Of a stretch of 64,000 bases of DNA, positions 23,152 to 34,139 are shown piece by piece (positions within the stretch are counted from its first letter, which is position 1; every line of letters starts with the position of its first letter). The DNA is taken from contig CM119264.1 in assembly GCA_051294375.1 (NCBI GenBank), forward strand, positions 1,533,923 to 1,597,922, written 5' to 3'. The notes below the pieces were generated by a model. That model did no database searches, had not been told where the DNA came from, and worked only from the letters and a program-made list of their open reading frames with translations. This DNA comes from Paraspadella gotoi (Eukaryota > Chaetognatha). The translations under genes and the position numbers were made by a program.

Positions 23152-24234
23152 CTCTCTCTCTCGCTCTCCTTCTCTTACTCCATGTAATAATTTTTTTTTC
23201 TCCCCGATTCAATGCAACTTTCTATCCTGTTGATGACAGCAATTTCCTCTGTTTATGCCCAGTTTTTTTTCGTCGGACGAGAAATAAACTAAAAAATTCG
23301 GCGCAAAGAAGAATCGCACCTTTGAACATGAGAATGAACTCTGAGGTTTGGAAAGAAAAAAGGAGCAAGAGAGAAAAAGACAAAATAAAGGAAAAGAGAA
23401 GTAGAAAAATATAGAGAAAAGAATTAGGAGGAAAAGTAATAGGAAAAAAGAAAAGGCAAGAAGAAACAAAAAAGAAGAAAGTTTTTTTACAAAATTGAAA
23501 AATGGAGATGAAATTGAAAAAATAAGAAAGAAAGGTAATTCCGTTAAAATAAATTTCGGCCAAAATTTTGTGAATGGTGATTACGTCATTCTTTAGTTCT
23601 GATAAAGTCTATTTTAGATATTTAATATTTTGACGATTTCTTAAATATCATTTGCATATTGCAGTCGCAGTATCTAATTTTTGTTAATTTCAATGATTTT
23701 GGATCGGGTCTGTTATGAATAAGCTAAAAATAAATTATTTTTTATGTTTCAAGATTATGTTTAAGATTAGAATATGGATTAGGTATCATCATTACGAATA
23801 CGGTTATAGATTAGCGTAATGGGATTCGAGTTTGAAATGGGGTCATAGTTAAGGATTTCCGTCATTGATTGTGCAATGGATTTATTAGGAAATATAGATT
23901 AGGAAATTAGGGTCGAGACCATTTAGGAATCAGAAAAAGAAATGAGAAGTTTTTGGAAAATAGTGACAAAATCCAAGGCTCCTTCTCTTTGACAAAACAA
24001 TACATATTGTAACTGACGATGACAACCAATTTACTTCCGACCAGAAATTCAATCGAGAAAAAAAATTCTCTTTCGATTTTTCCGTCGCTAAACATAAAAT
24101 AAGAAAAGAGGAAGAGATGATGACGATGACGATGATGATGATGATTAAATCGTTGATTAATTCCGTCGTAAAATCTCAAGACTGCGGATTCTCTCGACGA
24201 ATCAATCGCAAGAAAATCTCAGATTGGTTTTTGG

Positions 24235-24440
24235 ACCCGGACTAAATCATTAAAGACTGATGACAGCGGAATGGTTTACCTCAACCACGAGGCGGTTACG
24301 GTCGTCTTCACGCTTCTCACAGGGTAGGAACCATTCAGGATGATCCCGGTACCTAAGGGTCACTAGCTGATGGTACCAGTTCACGCTCACTCCGGCGTTA
24401 TGCTTATAGGTTGCATAGCACGACTACAAATCTTTATTTA
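24235..24440 (-). mobile_element. tRNA-derived SINE, copy A (box A lost)
   Basis: Reverse-strand B box GGGATCATCCT (24338-24348). The segment carrying the A box in copy B (39541-39560) is missing here, so CCAGTTCACG joins directly to TGATGGTA. Confidence 0.6.
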
Positions 24441-24896
24441 TTTCGGCCCTATTTAATTTGAGTATAAATGGATGACCCTGGCCTGAATCAACCACAGTCT
24501 TGCTGAATCAATCACAGTCTTGGCCTAAGTCTTCTAGTACCGACTCTGCCATAGAATCATATTTGACCTAAAGCTGAATCCTCTGTGAAGGGCTTTTGCG
24601 GGATCAACTGTCTTTTCTCAGACTGTCCATAATTTTTTTTATGAAATCGGTACAACCAATATACAAATTTTCATTCATTTAATAAACATTTAAACAAGCT
24701 ACTTGACCCGACTTTGACAGGCTTTGGTGGTTCAATTCACCATATAATTTGCTAATTACATGTAAACAATTCGTTATAACTATGACCGTAATCTTCACTG
24801 ATTTTCTCTCATGGTTGGTCTTCGTAGTGGTCACGTTTATCGTGATGTGGCGAGAATAGATTCGGCGTTGAGTTTCGAACGTGAGAAAAATTCCAA

Positions 24897-25600
24897 GATT
24901 TCTTTCTTTCCCTCATTCGTCATTTTTCTTTCCGCTTTTGCTACTTTTCCTTTCTTGTTTCCTTTTTGTCTTTTCTTTTCCTCCTTTTTCTTTCCTTGTC
25001 CTCCTTTTTCTTTCCTTTTCCTTCTTTTTCTTTTCTTATTCTCTCCTTTTTTAATTCTCTTCTTTCTCACTTCTTCTTTTTCTTTTCTCTTCCTCTTTTT
25101 TCTTTCCTCTTCTCCTTTTTCTTTCTTCTCCTCTTTTCTTGTTTAATTCCTCTCTTTCCCCTTCTTCTTTCTTTTCTCTTCCTTCCTTTTTCTTTTCTCT
25201 TCCTCCTTTTTTTCTCCTTTTTCCTTTTTCTAACATCTTCCTCCTTCTTCCTCTTCTTCCTTTTCCTTTCTTCTCCCCTTCCTCCTTTCTCTTTCTCCCT
25301 TTCTCCTTTTCCTTCTTTTTTTTCTCTTTTTCCTTTCCATATTTCTCTCAAATTCCCCTTTTTTCTTCCTTCCTCCCTTTCTTTTCTTTCCTTCTTTTTT
25401 CTTCTTCTCAATTTCTCTCTCCCTCTCCTTTTCCTTTCCCTTCTTCTTTCTTCCCTTCCTCCTTTTTCGATTTATTAATCTCTCTATCTCCATCTCAGTC
25501 ATTCACCTTTTTTGTGGCTTTTTCTCTTCTTTTTATTAATTTTTTCTCATTTTTCCATAATGACTATCCGTCTGTCCATCTTTCTCTCTTTAGACCGTCT
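24897..25600. repeat. Polypyrimidine tract (copy A, ~700 bp)
   Basis: Nearly all T and C: TTTTCTTTTCCTCCTTTTTC units with drift. The Phe/Leu/Ser and Lys/Arg/Glu reading frames are compositional. The counterpart is 40085-40690. Confidence 0.85.
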
Positions 25601-25853
25601 GTAAGGGCGTTCCTACCGCTCATCTGAAAGATGTGTTACGTACATGCTAAATATGGACAATAGATGATTGTAAAAAATATGAATTTTCATAAAACATACG
25701 GTGGATTTCCTACACAGTACACTCAATTATTTTGAGTCAAAATTAGTAAAAATGTATAATAAAATGAAAGTCTCTTTTTCGACTTCAGATCTAATTATGG
25801 AAAACAAAACTTGTCAACAATTTTTCGAGGGCTCCCAAACGGGACACCTGGAA

Positions 25854-25856
<3 letters not shown>

Positions 25857-25942
<86 letters not shown>
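25857..25942. repeat. (GA)n microsatellite (copy A)
   Basis: Pure GA. The counterpart in B (41051-41166) is about 30 bases longer. Confidence 0.85.
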
Positions 25943-25947
<5 letters not shown>

Positions 25948-26214
25948 CAGAGATAACAGAGGAGAGAGAGACAGTGAGACAGTGAGACAGAGAGAGCCGG
26001 ACAGACAAACCGAGAAAATTTCGAAAACAAGAACGGCAACTTATCCAGAGAGAGTACGCACGTACGTCTGTGAAGCGGATTAAGCTCAGGTGTGAACACC
26101 TTTTCCCCATTTCCCTCCCTTCCTTCTTCAACCTCCCTCCTTTATATCACAACCTGTCCTCTTCCTCTCTCCACACATTTCTCCCTTTCTCCCTCACACC
26201 TCCCCTTTCTCTCT

Positions 26215-26239
26215 NNNNNNNNNNNNNNNNNNNNNNNNN
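26215..26239. other. Assembly gap, exactly 25 N, at the A/B junction
   Basis: Copy A ends immediately left of it (CACACCTCCCCTTTCTCTCT). Copy B begins immediately right of it, in a GA run equivalent to about 13340. Confidence 0.99.
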
Positions 26240-26273
<34 letters not shown>

Positions 26274-26324
26274 GACAGAAGTTCGTAATTAGTCCGAAGA
26301 GCGATTATGTGAGAAGGAATGGGT

Positions 26325-26655
26325 ATTAGCGATTGGGCGAAAGTTATTGGGTTAGAGCGACTGTGAACTCCACAGTCCCCCTAGCCCAATCACAGTAAGG
26401 AGGAGAGGCAAGAGCGATTGGGCGAGAGCGATTTACTAGAAGCGATTAGGCAAGAGCGATTGGGTAAGAACAAATGGTAAAGAGCGATCGGGTAAGAGCG
26501 ATATTGTAGGAGCAATCAGGTAAGAGCAATTGGGTAAGAACGATTGGGTAAGAACAAATGGTTAAGAGCGATTGGGTAAGAGCGATATTGTAGGAGCTAT
26601 CGGGTATGAGCGATTGGGTAGGAGCGATCGGGTAAGAGCGATGAAGTGAGGCAAA
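26325..26655. repeat. 14-bp minisatellite with ATTGG boxes (copy B)
   Basis: About 20 units of GCGATTGGGTAAGA with variants ACAAATGGTTAAGA, GCGATATTGTAGGA and GCGATCGGGTAAGA. The variants recur in the same order, so there is a higher-order repeat of about 5 units. Several units carry ATTGG (reverse CCAAT). Near the left end, 26359-26377 is a perfect 7-bp stem GACTGTG/CACAGTC with a 5-nt loop. Confidence 0.85.
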
Positions 26656-26695
26656 CGATGGAAGCGGGTGAGATACACTCCCTCTCTCTCTCTCT

Positions 26696-26854
26696 NNNNN
26701 NNNNNNNNNNNNNNNNNNNNNNNNNNNNNNNNNNNNNNNNNNNNNNNNNNNNNNNNNNNNNNNNNNNNNNNNNNNNNNNNNNNNNNNNNNNNNNNNNNNN
26801 NNNNNNNNNNNNNNNNNNNNNNNNNNNNNNNNNNNNNNNNNNNNNNNNNNNNNN
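26696..26854. other. Assembly gap (159 N) in a CT repeat
   Basis: CT dinucleotides on both sides. Copy A (13815-13975) fills the equivalent stretch with CT runs around a short unique segment. Confidence 0.99.
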
Positions 26855-26890
<36 letters not shown>

Positions 26891-26984
26891 ACACTCTCAC
26901 GCGCGCTCGTGAAAAAATTTGTGAAAAAACATCTTACGTAGCGAGAAACGATTTTTAATGACCTTGCTATTTTCTCCTTTTCCA

Positions 26985-27024
26985 GGGGAGAAAGAAAGAA
27001 AGAAGGAAGAAAAGAAAGAAAGAG

Positions 27025-27115
<91 letters not shown>
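26985..27115. repeat. (GAAA)n microsatellite (copy B)
   Basis: About 30 GAAA tetramers, almost pure. Followed by unique sequence to 27360 that matches copy A. Confidence 0.9.
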
Positions 27116-27360
27116 GTTTTTCGTTTTTTTCCGCTTTTTTCTTAATGTTTTATAACTGGCTATTTCTCAGTTTGGCCAATCAAAACATAAAAGTGTGAAT
27201 TAATTTAAATCATAGGTTCAAAATAATAATAAATGAAACCAAACCTCAAATTTCCTTTAAAATTTGTTTCGCTTTAAAATTTTCGTTCTTCGTTTTTATT
27301 CGTCACCGAATTTGTTCGCCATCTTAATTTCCTTTTCACATTCATGTTCTTTCAAATTTG

Positions 27361-27486
<126 letters not shown>

Positions 27487-28012
27487 GAGACGTCCCTCCA
27501 ATAACTTTAATGGTTGGTTAATAACTCGGAAAAGTCCAAATGAGATCCTTTTAAAAAGGATGGCATAACAGCAAGACGGTTTATCAATCAAAGTTTAGAT
27601 TGAAGTTTTAATTTGAAATCTGTGAATAAAAAGAACCTCTCAAATAATTCCATCCTCTTTCATCTATTTCAAAGAAATAACCTTATTTATTTGAAAGCAA
27701 AAAGCAATGATTTCTTGTTTCTAAAAAAAGGACCTTTTTTCATTTTATGACAACAAATGACAACAAATGACAACAAATGACAACAAATGACAACAAATGA
27801 CTTTCCTCTAAAGAAACTTTATAATTCACAGAAATTTCAAAAACAAATATTTAACTTTTCCGCGAATAATAAAACAAGTTCGGTCCATCCAACGTGTTGC
27901 CCCGCAGTCACTTTCTTTTCACGTGTGATCACATGACTACCTGACTAGGAAATTTATGTATAACAAACGTATTTATATTGTATTTGTATTTATGACACCC
28001 ACTGCATTATAG

Positions 28013-28505
28013 TTTTAGGATTTCCTGAAGGCGGCGCCAGCAGTTTTTTTCCGGTCTTAACAAATGATCAACCAAGTCGAGGCTAAGTAAAAGCATTTTT
28101 AATATAAGTGGGACAGAACGACGGAAACACATACCCGACCGAACGCCGACCGACCGACGCGACCGACCGACGACCGAACCGACCCGACCGACCGACCGAC
28201 GGACCGACCGACCGACCGACCGACCGACGGAACCGCATCCGACCGACACCCGACCGACCGACGACGACCGAACCGCACAGACCGACCCACCGACCGACCG
28301 ACCGACTCGACCGACCGAGCGACCGAGCACGACGCGACCCGACCGACGCGAACGCCGGACCGACCGACCGACTCGACCGACGCGACCGATCCGACCGACG
28401 ACCGACCCGACCGAACGTCACGCCACGCCGACTCACCGACCACAACAGAACCCGACCGACCGAATAGTGACTTATATAGTTGCTCCGCGAGTACTCGCGG
28501 GGAAA
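28013..28505 (-). mobile_element. (GGTC)n-containing dispersed element, copy 4
   Basis: In reverse: CGCGAGTACTCGCGGAGC, CTATATAAGTCAC, about 330 bp of GGTC repeats (28132-28465), CTTATATTAAAAATGC and GCCGCCTTCAGGAAATCC. Same order as copy 1. It is the copy-B partner of copy 3. Confidence 0.7.
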
Positions 28506-28654
28506 ATAAGTAACTGACTGACTGACAAAGCAACACACAATCTTTTAAAAGCACACCTGACCTTTCTTTTTACACACATATCCCGTCTCACATTTATACC
28601 CACAATCACATCCCTTCTGACCTTTACCTCTTCCATACCCGCTTCTAATTTCCC

Positions 28655-28745
28655 ACACTCTTTTCCTACACTCCTTTCCCACTCTCCTTTCCCACACTCC
28701 TTCCCCGCACTCCTTTACCACACTACTTTCTCACACTCATTTCCC
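28655..28745. repeat. ~16-bp minisatellite (CCACACTCCTTTCC)
   Basis: Five to six tandem units of the form CCACACTCCTTTCC with variation. A noisier equivalent lies at 15785-15890. Confidence 0.7.
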
Positions 28746-28934
28746 ACAGTCCATCGCCACAGTTCGACTCTGCAATTTACTCGACGTCCGACATATTTCC
28801 AACGGTCCCTCGCACGCAGACGACATGCAAGGTCGTGCGTGCACACGGTTTTTGCGCACGCAAGGTCGCGGGGCCGAACGCGCGCGGAGAGAAGACCCCG
28901 TTCTTGAGATACGGCGTCCTTGTCTTTGAGGCCG

Positions 28935-28981
28935 CGAGAGAGAGAGAAAAAGAGAGAGAGAGAGAGAGAGAGAAAGAAAGA

Positions 28982-29033
<52 letters not shown>

Positions 29034-29180
29034 GAGAGATAAGAAAGAGGAGAGAGAGAGAGAGAGAGAAGAGAGAGAGGAGATAGAGAGGACAGAAGAG
29101 AGAGAGAGAGAGAGAGAGACGAGAGGAGATGACAGAGAAGAGAGATGAGAGAGAGAGACGAGAGAAGAGAGAGAGCACAG
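28935..29180. repeat. (GA)n-rich tract (copy B)
   Basis: Interrupted GA dinucleotides. It marks the left edge of the extra block absent from copy A. Confidence 0.8.
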
Positions 29181-30579
29181 ACGAACAGACGCTCTCATAG
29201 TCACACTCTCGTTTCCGCGTATGTGCACAGATCATTTCCGACAGTTCCTTTCTGCTGAGTAAATCTTCGTATATGTTCGCCACTTTTGTTTGGCCGTACC
29301 ATTCGCGCATCACAGAGAAGGAGAGTAGAAGGTCCTTTTCTTCTGTCGGCGTGACACCGGGGGCTAACTCTTACAGAACTTGTTTAAGGTATTTGATCGG
29401 GCCGCCTCAAAAGGGTGGAGGGGGCCAAGGGCCTGCCTACTTCGCAACGAGGTCATAAGGGGGAACAGACACACGCGACTTTGATTGAAGTGTGGACTAA
29501 AAACTGACACTTCTTATACAACCACATGATACGAGAGGATAATTAGGAGCGTTCGCAAACTAACAATTAGGGAATATATCTTCATTGATATACAATTTAA
29601 ATACCTCAACATTCAAATACAATCATTACTATCAAATCTACAAGTCACCACTATAAAACTTAAATTAAAATTAAATTAAATTAAATTAATTAAAATATTA
29701 ACCACCATAGCAATTCACTTATATCGTACTTATAACCAATTGAATATTGAACAAAAATATAGTTAATGGTAATGTAGCGAGGATGCGTGTATTCTAAACA
29801 GAAACACGTACGAAATAGAAAGTATTGTGGAGAGGAGAGCATGTTCTATTTATTTTATTCGAGGAGTGTTCACTTATTATTTTTTGAGACGCGGTCATTC
29901 TTGATTTACATTACATGTATGGCTTTATCTTTTAACCAATGTATACTTAGAATCTATTCTTCATGGTTTGCGGAGCACGCCAGTTCTTCGTCGCACTGAG
30001 TCCGTTAATCAATGGCTATTCAGCCGTTCTTAGAGATTTATGGAATGTTGAGCCGTTGCGTTGAATCTTATGAGTGATGCCTCAGTCCGAGATCCTATCC
30101 AGAGAGTTATAGACGAGTCGATGACGTGGAGGTCTTTCGCGTGTGGCGATATGAGTGCACCAGTCAGTGCGATAGAGAGTCATGCGGTTTCGGATATACG
30201 GTCTTAGCGACAGAGGGAAGAGAGGAGATTCGCGGAGCCGAGGCGGAGAGGAGAGGAGAACTGGTCGGACCAAGGAGCTTTCGACGACCCATAATTCTGA
30301 TGAGGAAATGGAAGAAAAATATATTTTAATTTCTACTATATCGATTACCAAATACCAAATGATAAAATTTCGACCCAACTGAATTGAGCGAATCGAGTCG
30401 GCGGGGTCGACGAAAAAAGGAGGGCGACGTCGACTTGGGGCCAAACGGAATTGTTTCGCGGAGTTGACCGGGTCCAGTTTTCTCCTTATTTTTTCGGGTA
30501 AAATAAATTAGTAATTTGTCTTCTCTCTACTAAATATTTTAACATTATCACTAGAATAACATCGCAAGACAGAAAATTA

Positions 30580-31460
30580 TGGTTCAATGAACCGGGATTC
30601 TTCTGTTCTTCCCACCAACAAGTTGAGCATCTGCCTCGCAAACGCGACATCTCCGAGAGAAAAAGAGAGGAAACCTCTTCCCCGCCTTCTCTTCCTCCTC
30701 CCGTACGCTACCTCAGTACGCCGACACGAGAACAGAATCACTCGTAACCAAGCAAACCAAGAGGGGGGATCCCGCGAGACTTCCGGTGAAGCGCCCCCAC
30801 TTCGACCGGACGTCGTAGAAGGGGGATGAGAAACGCAAAAAACCAGCCATGGACGAAAGCCGCCTGGAGAAAACTGACGGCCGACAGGCAACGGCGAAAG
30901 AGTGTCGGCGATCAGTCGGCTTCCTTAGACGTCCCGGAGCCCCGCTACTCCTTGGGAGGCGGCGAAGACTTGCGAGGCGTAGGGACGGCGAGCGGGACTA
31001 CGGACTGCCGCACTCTTCGGCTAGCAGAAAGGTGCAATTGTGAGGCGCCCCGAGCGGAGAAGCAAAGAATGGAACGCTTAGTGACGTCGTGGAGCGTCTC
31101 CGAAAAAGAACGACGTGGAGGGCGAGAATGGACCAACTGTCTTGAGATCGAAGGGCAGCGCGACAACTAAGCCCGAGACCGGAGAGGGCGAACAAAATCG
31201 CCGCCAACCGACGAGGCGTTTCCAAGCTTGGCCGTTAAATCGTAAGGTGGCGCGTCCACTGCACGGGCCCCGCGAGCGAGGCCTCAACATGAGCGGAGAG
31301 CGTCAGCACAGAAGACACTAGACGCGACGCATCTCTTCGGGCCGTCTCCTCTTCGATTCTCTTTCTCTCTTCTCTCTGGTCTCGACAAGTCCTCTTATAT
31401 CAGTCTGCCGCTTCGTCTCGTGGCTAGCTCGCTTCGAACGTCGTCTTCGTCGCAACCTAA
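30580..31460. promoter_or_regulatory. CpG-rich island-like segment
   Basis: GC- and CpG-rich against AT-rich flanks. At 30770-30788 the minus strand reads CACCGGAAGTCTCGCGGGA. That is an ETS-type CCGGAAGT adjoining a TCTCGCGGGA close to the TCTCGCGA motif of metazoan housekeeping promoters. No TATA box and no convincing first exon found. The quality of this block is doubtful because it sits in the extra segment beside a 25-N gap. Confidence 0.35.
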
Positions 31461-31665
31461 AAACTGCTTGATCGTTTTCATTAATGCAGCTTCCTCTTGA
31501 GCAATTGTTACTTTTTGTTGGAAGATTTTTGCTTCTTCTCTTTGCTTCTTCTCTTTATCTTTCTTCGTGCTGGATCTGTATCCCCGTTCAAGGACATTTT
31601 TGGATGACTCATTACATCCCCCCGCCGAATTATTACCTATTCGCTTTACCCTACTCTATTCCCTG
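31400..31665 (-). CDS. Possible protein-coding fragment (Lys/Glu-rich helix)
   Basis: A minus-strand frame of about 85 codons opens after a stop near 31665 and closes near 31400. It contains SSKNVLERGYRSSTKKDKEK and KIFQQKVTIAQEEAALMK, then TIKQFLGCDEDDVRSELATR. Composition is protein-like and predicts a charged helix or coiled coil, unlike the repeat-driven frames elsewhere. There is no in-frame start near the upstream stop, so it would be an exon or a fragment of a larger, perhaps mobile-element, ORF. I do not recognise the family. Confidence 0.25.
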
Positions 31666-31910
31666 CAGTCCAATTTGCGGAAAGCATCTTCTCACTCTCA
31701 CTCTCTGGCTCTTTTTCTCAATAAACGTAAACTGCTCCGTCCTGGTCCAACTTCTCTGCTCGCAAATCCCCTTCCTCACCTGCTTTTCAGGACCCACTTT
31801 CCGTACGCTGTTACAGAAGCACGACTGAGACATGACAATTGTCAAACCCCGCAGGCAGATCCTCTTCAGAGGAGTAACCCTCCTGCGATCCGTGTGATAC
31901 TCACGGTCTC

Positions 31911-31935
31911 NNNNNNNNNNNNNNNNNNNNNNNNN
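31911..31935. other. Assembly gap, exactly 25 N
   Basis: It closes the extra block. A GA run and the normal copy-B sequence begin immediately to the right. Confidence 0.99.
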
Positions 31936-32216
31936 GAGAGAGAGAGAGAGAGAGAGACAAGACGCTCTTCATTCACACTCGATTCACATTTTCACGTCTT
32001 CGTTTATGAAAGTCTCGAAGTCGAATTCGGCCTCAACTCAAAAAAAGAGAAGGCCCCTTTTTCGTGAGGGGGGCCTTATAAAGAGAGGGCCGCCCTCAAA
32101 AGGTGGAGGGGGGCCAGGTGCCTTACTAAGATAAGGGGGGCCCAGAAAGGAAGGTCACTAAAAACTTGGCTTCTTACAACGGGAAATAGGAGCGCCACTA
32201 AATAAATATTAAAAAT

Positions 32217-32310
32217 TAAAAATTAAATTAAATTGAATTAAATTAAATTAAATTAAATTAAATTAAATTAAATTAAATTAAATTAAATTAAATTAAATTA
32301 AATTAAATAT
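32217..32310. repeat. (AAATT)n pentanucleotide repeat (copy B)
   Basis: About 18 near-perfect TTAAA pentamers. Confidence 0.9.
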
Positions 32311-32644
32311 TAAATATTAAAAACCATTAATTATATCGTACTTATAATTATTGAAATATTGAACAAAATAAGTAATATGTACAATTTGTTATTTAAAAAA
32401 AGTACTAAAAGAAATATGAAAACATCTATTATTACAATTCATAGTATTCGCTCTTTGATATGATTACATAGTTGCTTACTAATCATATATTAAACATCTG
32501 CGCACAGTTGCTTACTGGCGTTAATCAATGGCTATTCAGAGATTTAGGGATGAGTTGAGCTTGGTTGAAAGCCAAGCATCTATCCAGAGATGTTATAGAG
32601 AGTGATGAGGGGGAATATAAGAGGGATAGAGAGTCATGGTTTAA

Positions 32645-32801
32645 ATTGGGAGAGGGAGAGGGAGAGGGAGAGAGGGAAAGGGAGAGGTAGAGGGAGAGGG
32701 AGAGAGGGAGAGAGGGAGAGAGAGTGAAGGTGGAAATCGAAGGCCGACGTTTATAAAAAGAGGAGGAATTCATTAGCATTTCCAAAGAAAGACGAAACGG
32801 G

Positions 32802-32890
<89 letters not shown>
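32645..32890. repeat. (GGGAGA)n and (GA)n tract (copy B)
   Basis: GGGAGA hexamers at 32648-32725, then short unique sequence, then about 86 bases of pure GA (32804-32889). Confidence 0.85.
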
Positions 32891-32893
<3 letters not shown>

Positions 32894-33250
32894 ACGAAGA
32901 AAAGATTCTTTTTTTATATCGAATAAATTGGGCGCTCCTCAGTATTGGCTCTATTTGCGAGCCATCGCCCGGCCCGTTAAAAACCTCTCTCACTCTCTAT
33001 CTCTTTGACTCTGTCTCTATCTCTCCCTCCCCGGATCTAATAGAGGTCAATGATCGGGTCTTCGTCTGCATCGAATCATCATAAAAAAGCAGAAAAAATG
33101 ACAAAGAGACTAAAGATGAAGGAGCGGGTGAAAAGGTGATAGCGGGGCGTCTCTCTCTCAATCTCTTTCTATCTCCCTCCCTCTCTCTCTCCCTCTCTCT
33201 CCTTCCCTCTCCCTATCTCCCTCACTCCCACTCTTCCCTTCATTCATTCA

Positions 33251-33358
<108 letters not shown>

Positions 33359-33550
33359 CCCCACTCCCTCTCTATATTTGCCAACTGTCTTCCTCCATAG
33401 ATGGCGACTTTCGTCCAAGATTGACGTCTCGTCATTTTCTCAATCTAAACGTCTCTGTCTCTGTCATTGCTTTTCAACTTCCTTTTCTCTTTATTTCCCA
33501 TTTTTCTTCTCTCAATCTCTGTTTATATTTCTTTCGTCCTTGTCGCTTTG

Positions 33551-33607
<57 letters not shown>

Positions 33608-33705
33608 TCTCTCTTTCTCTCTCTTTTTTTTCTTCTTTTTTTCTCTCTTCAAATCAGACGAGTTTATTTTGACGAAGTTCTCCCAGCTCGTGACTTCGAT
33701 AAATT

Positions 33706-33766
<61 letters not shown>

Positions 33767-33992
33767 TCTCTCTTCTCTCTCCTCTCTCTCTCATCACGTG
33801 ATCTAAACATTCGAATTAAGATCTATGTCCCTCCCGGACTCTTTTCTTTAGCTTCGCTATTTTTAGGCTTTTTTATTACCCTTTTTTTGTCCTCTTACTC
33901 TTTAGTCTTAACGGATATTTTTATCCATAAATATTCCATTCTATGGTATTTCTTGCAGACAATTTGTTAGATAAAGCCAAACTTTTAAATTA

Positions 33993-34035
<43 letters not shown>

Positions 34036-34109
34036 AAATCGATCGTCGCTGTACAGGAAACAAAACAAAAAACCTCCGTCGAGTATTTACGCTTCATTTC
34101 CATTTCGTC

Positions 34110-34121
34110 GCCGCCATTTTG
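34110..34121 (-). promoter_or_regulatory. YY1-like site
   Basis: GCCGCCATTTTG, the reverse of CAAAATGGCGGC, matches the YY1 consensus. It sits about 26 bp before the first ATTGG of the array. Copy A has a one-base deletion in it. Confidence 0.4.
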
Positions 34122-34139
34122 TTTAGAAAACGAAATACG

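Larger units (their letters stand above)
13340..26214. repeat. Large duplication, copy A (~12.9 kb)
   Basis: Collinear and in direct orientation with 26240-41456. Matching landmarks include the 14-bp array (13445/26325), (GAAA)n (14070/27000), the (GGTC)n element (15.1/28.0 kb), GGGCCGCCCTCAAAAGG (16454/32087), the CCAAT array (18.87/34.14 kb), the acidic (GAC)n tracts (21.9/37.1 and 22.98/38.1 kb), the SINE (24.3/39.5 kb), the pyrimidine tract (24.9/40.1 kb) and the GA/CAGTGAGACAG block (25.9/41.2 kb). Copy A shows frequent single-base insertions and broken microsatellites relative to B, most of all in its first ~9 kb. It ends at a 25-N gap where B begins. It is probably an uncorrected long-read extension duplicating B. 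Confidence 0.9.
29170..31945. other. Extra block in copy B, absent from copy A
   Basis: 29170-30270 is a highly diverged, insertion-rich relative of 31958-32720. Shared landmarks are GACGCTC, GGGCCGCCTCAAAAGG, GGTGGAGGGGGCCAAGG, an (AAATT)n run at 29660-29690, ATATCGTACTTATAA, TTAATCAATGGCTATTCAG and GATAGAGAGTCATG. 30270-31910 has no counterpart elsewhere in the window and is GC- and CpG-richer. The block ends at a 25-N gap, and the normal copy-B sequence resumes at 31936. This pattern suggests a noisy, possibly chimeric long-read fill. Confidence 0.75.

Noticed and set aside
26325-26655. Possible CRISPR-like array
   Set aside because: The repeat is contiguous with no unique spacers, unit 14 bp, in a eukaryotic genome.
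30826-31170. Plus-strand 114-codon frame in the CpG-rich block
   Set aside because: High-GC sequence gives open frames by chance on both strands. No recognisable motif and competing frames of similar length.
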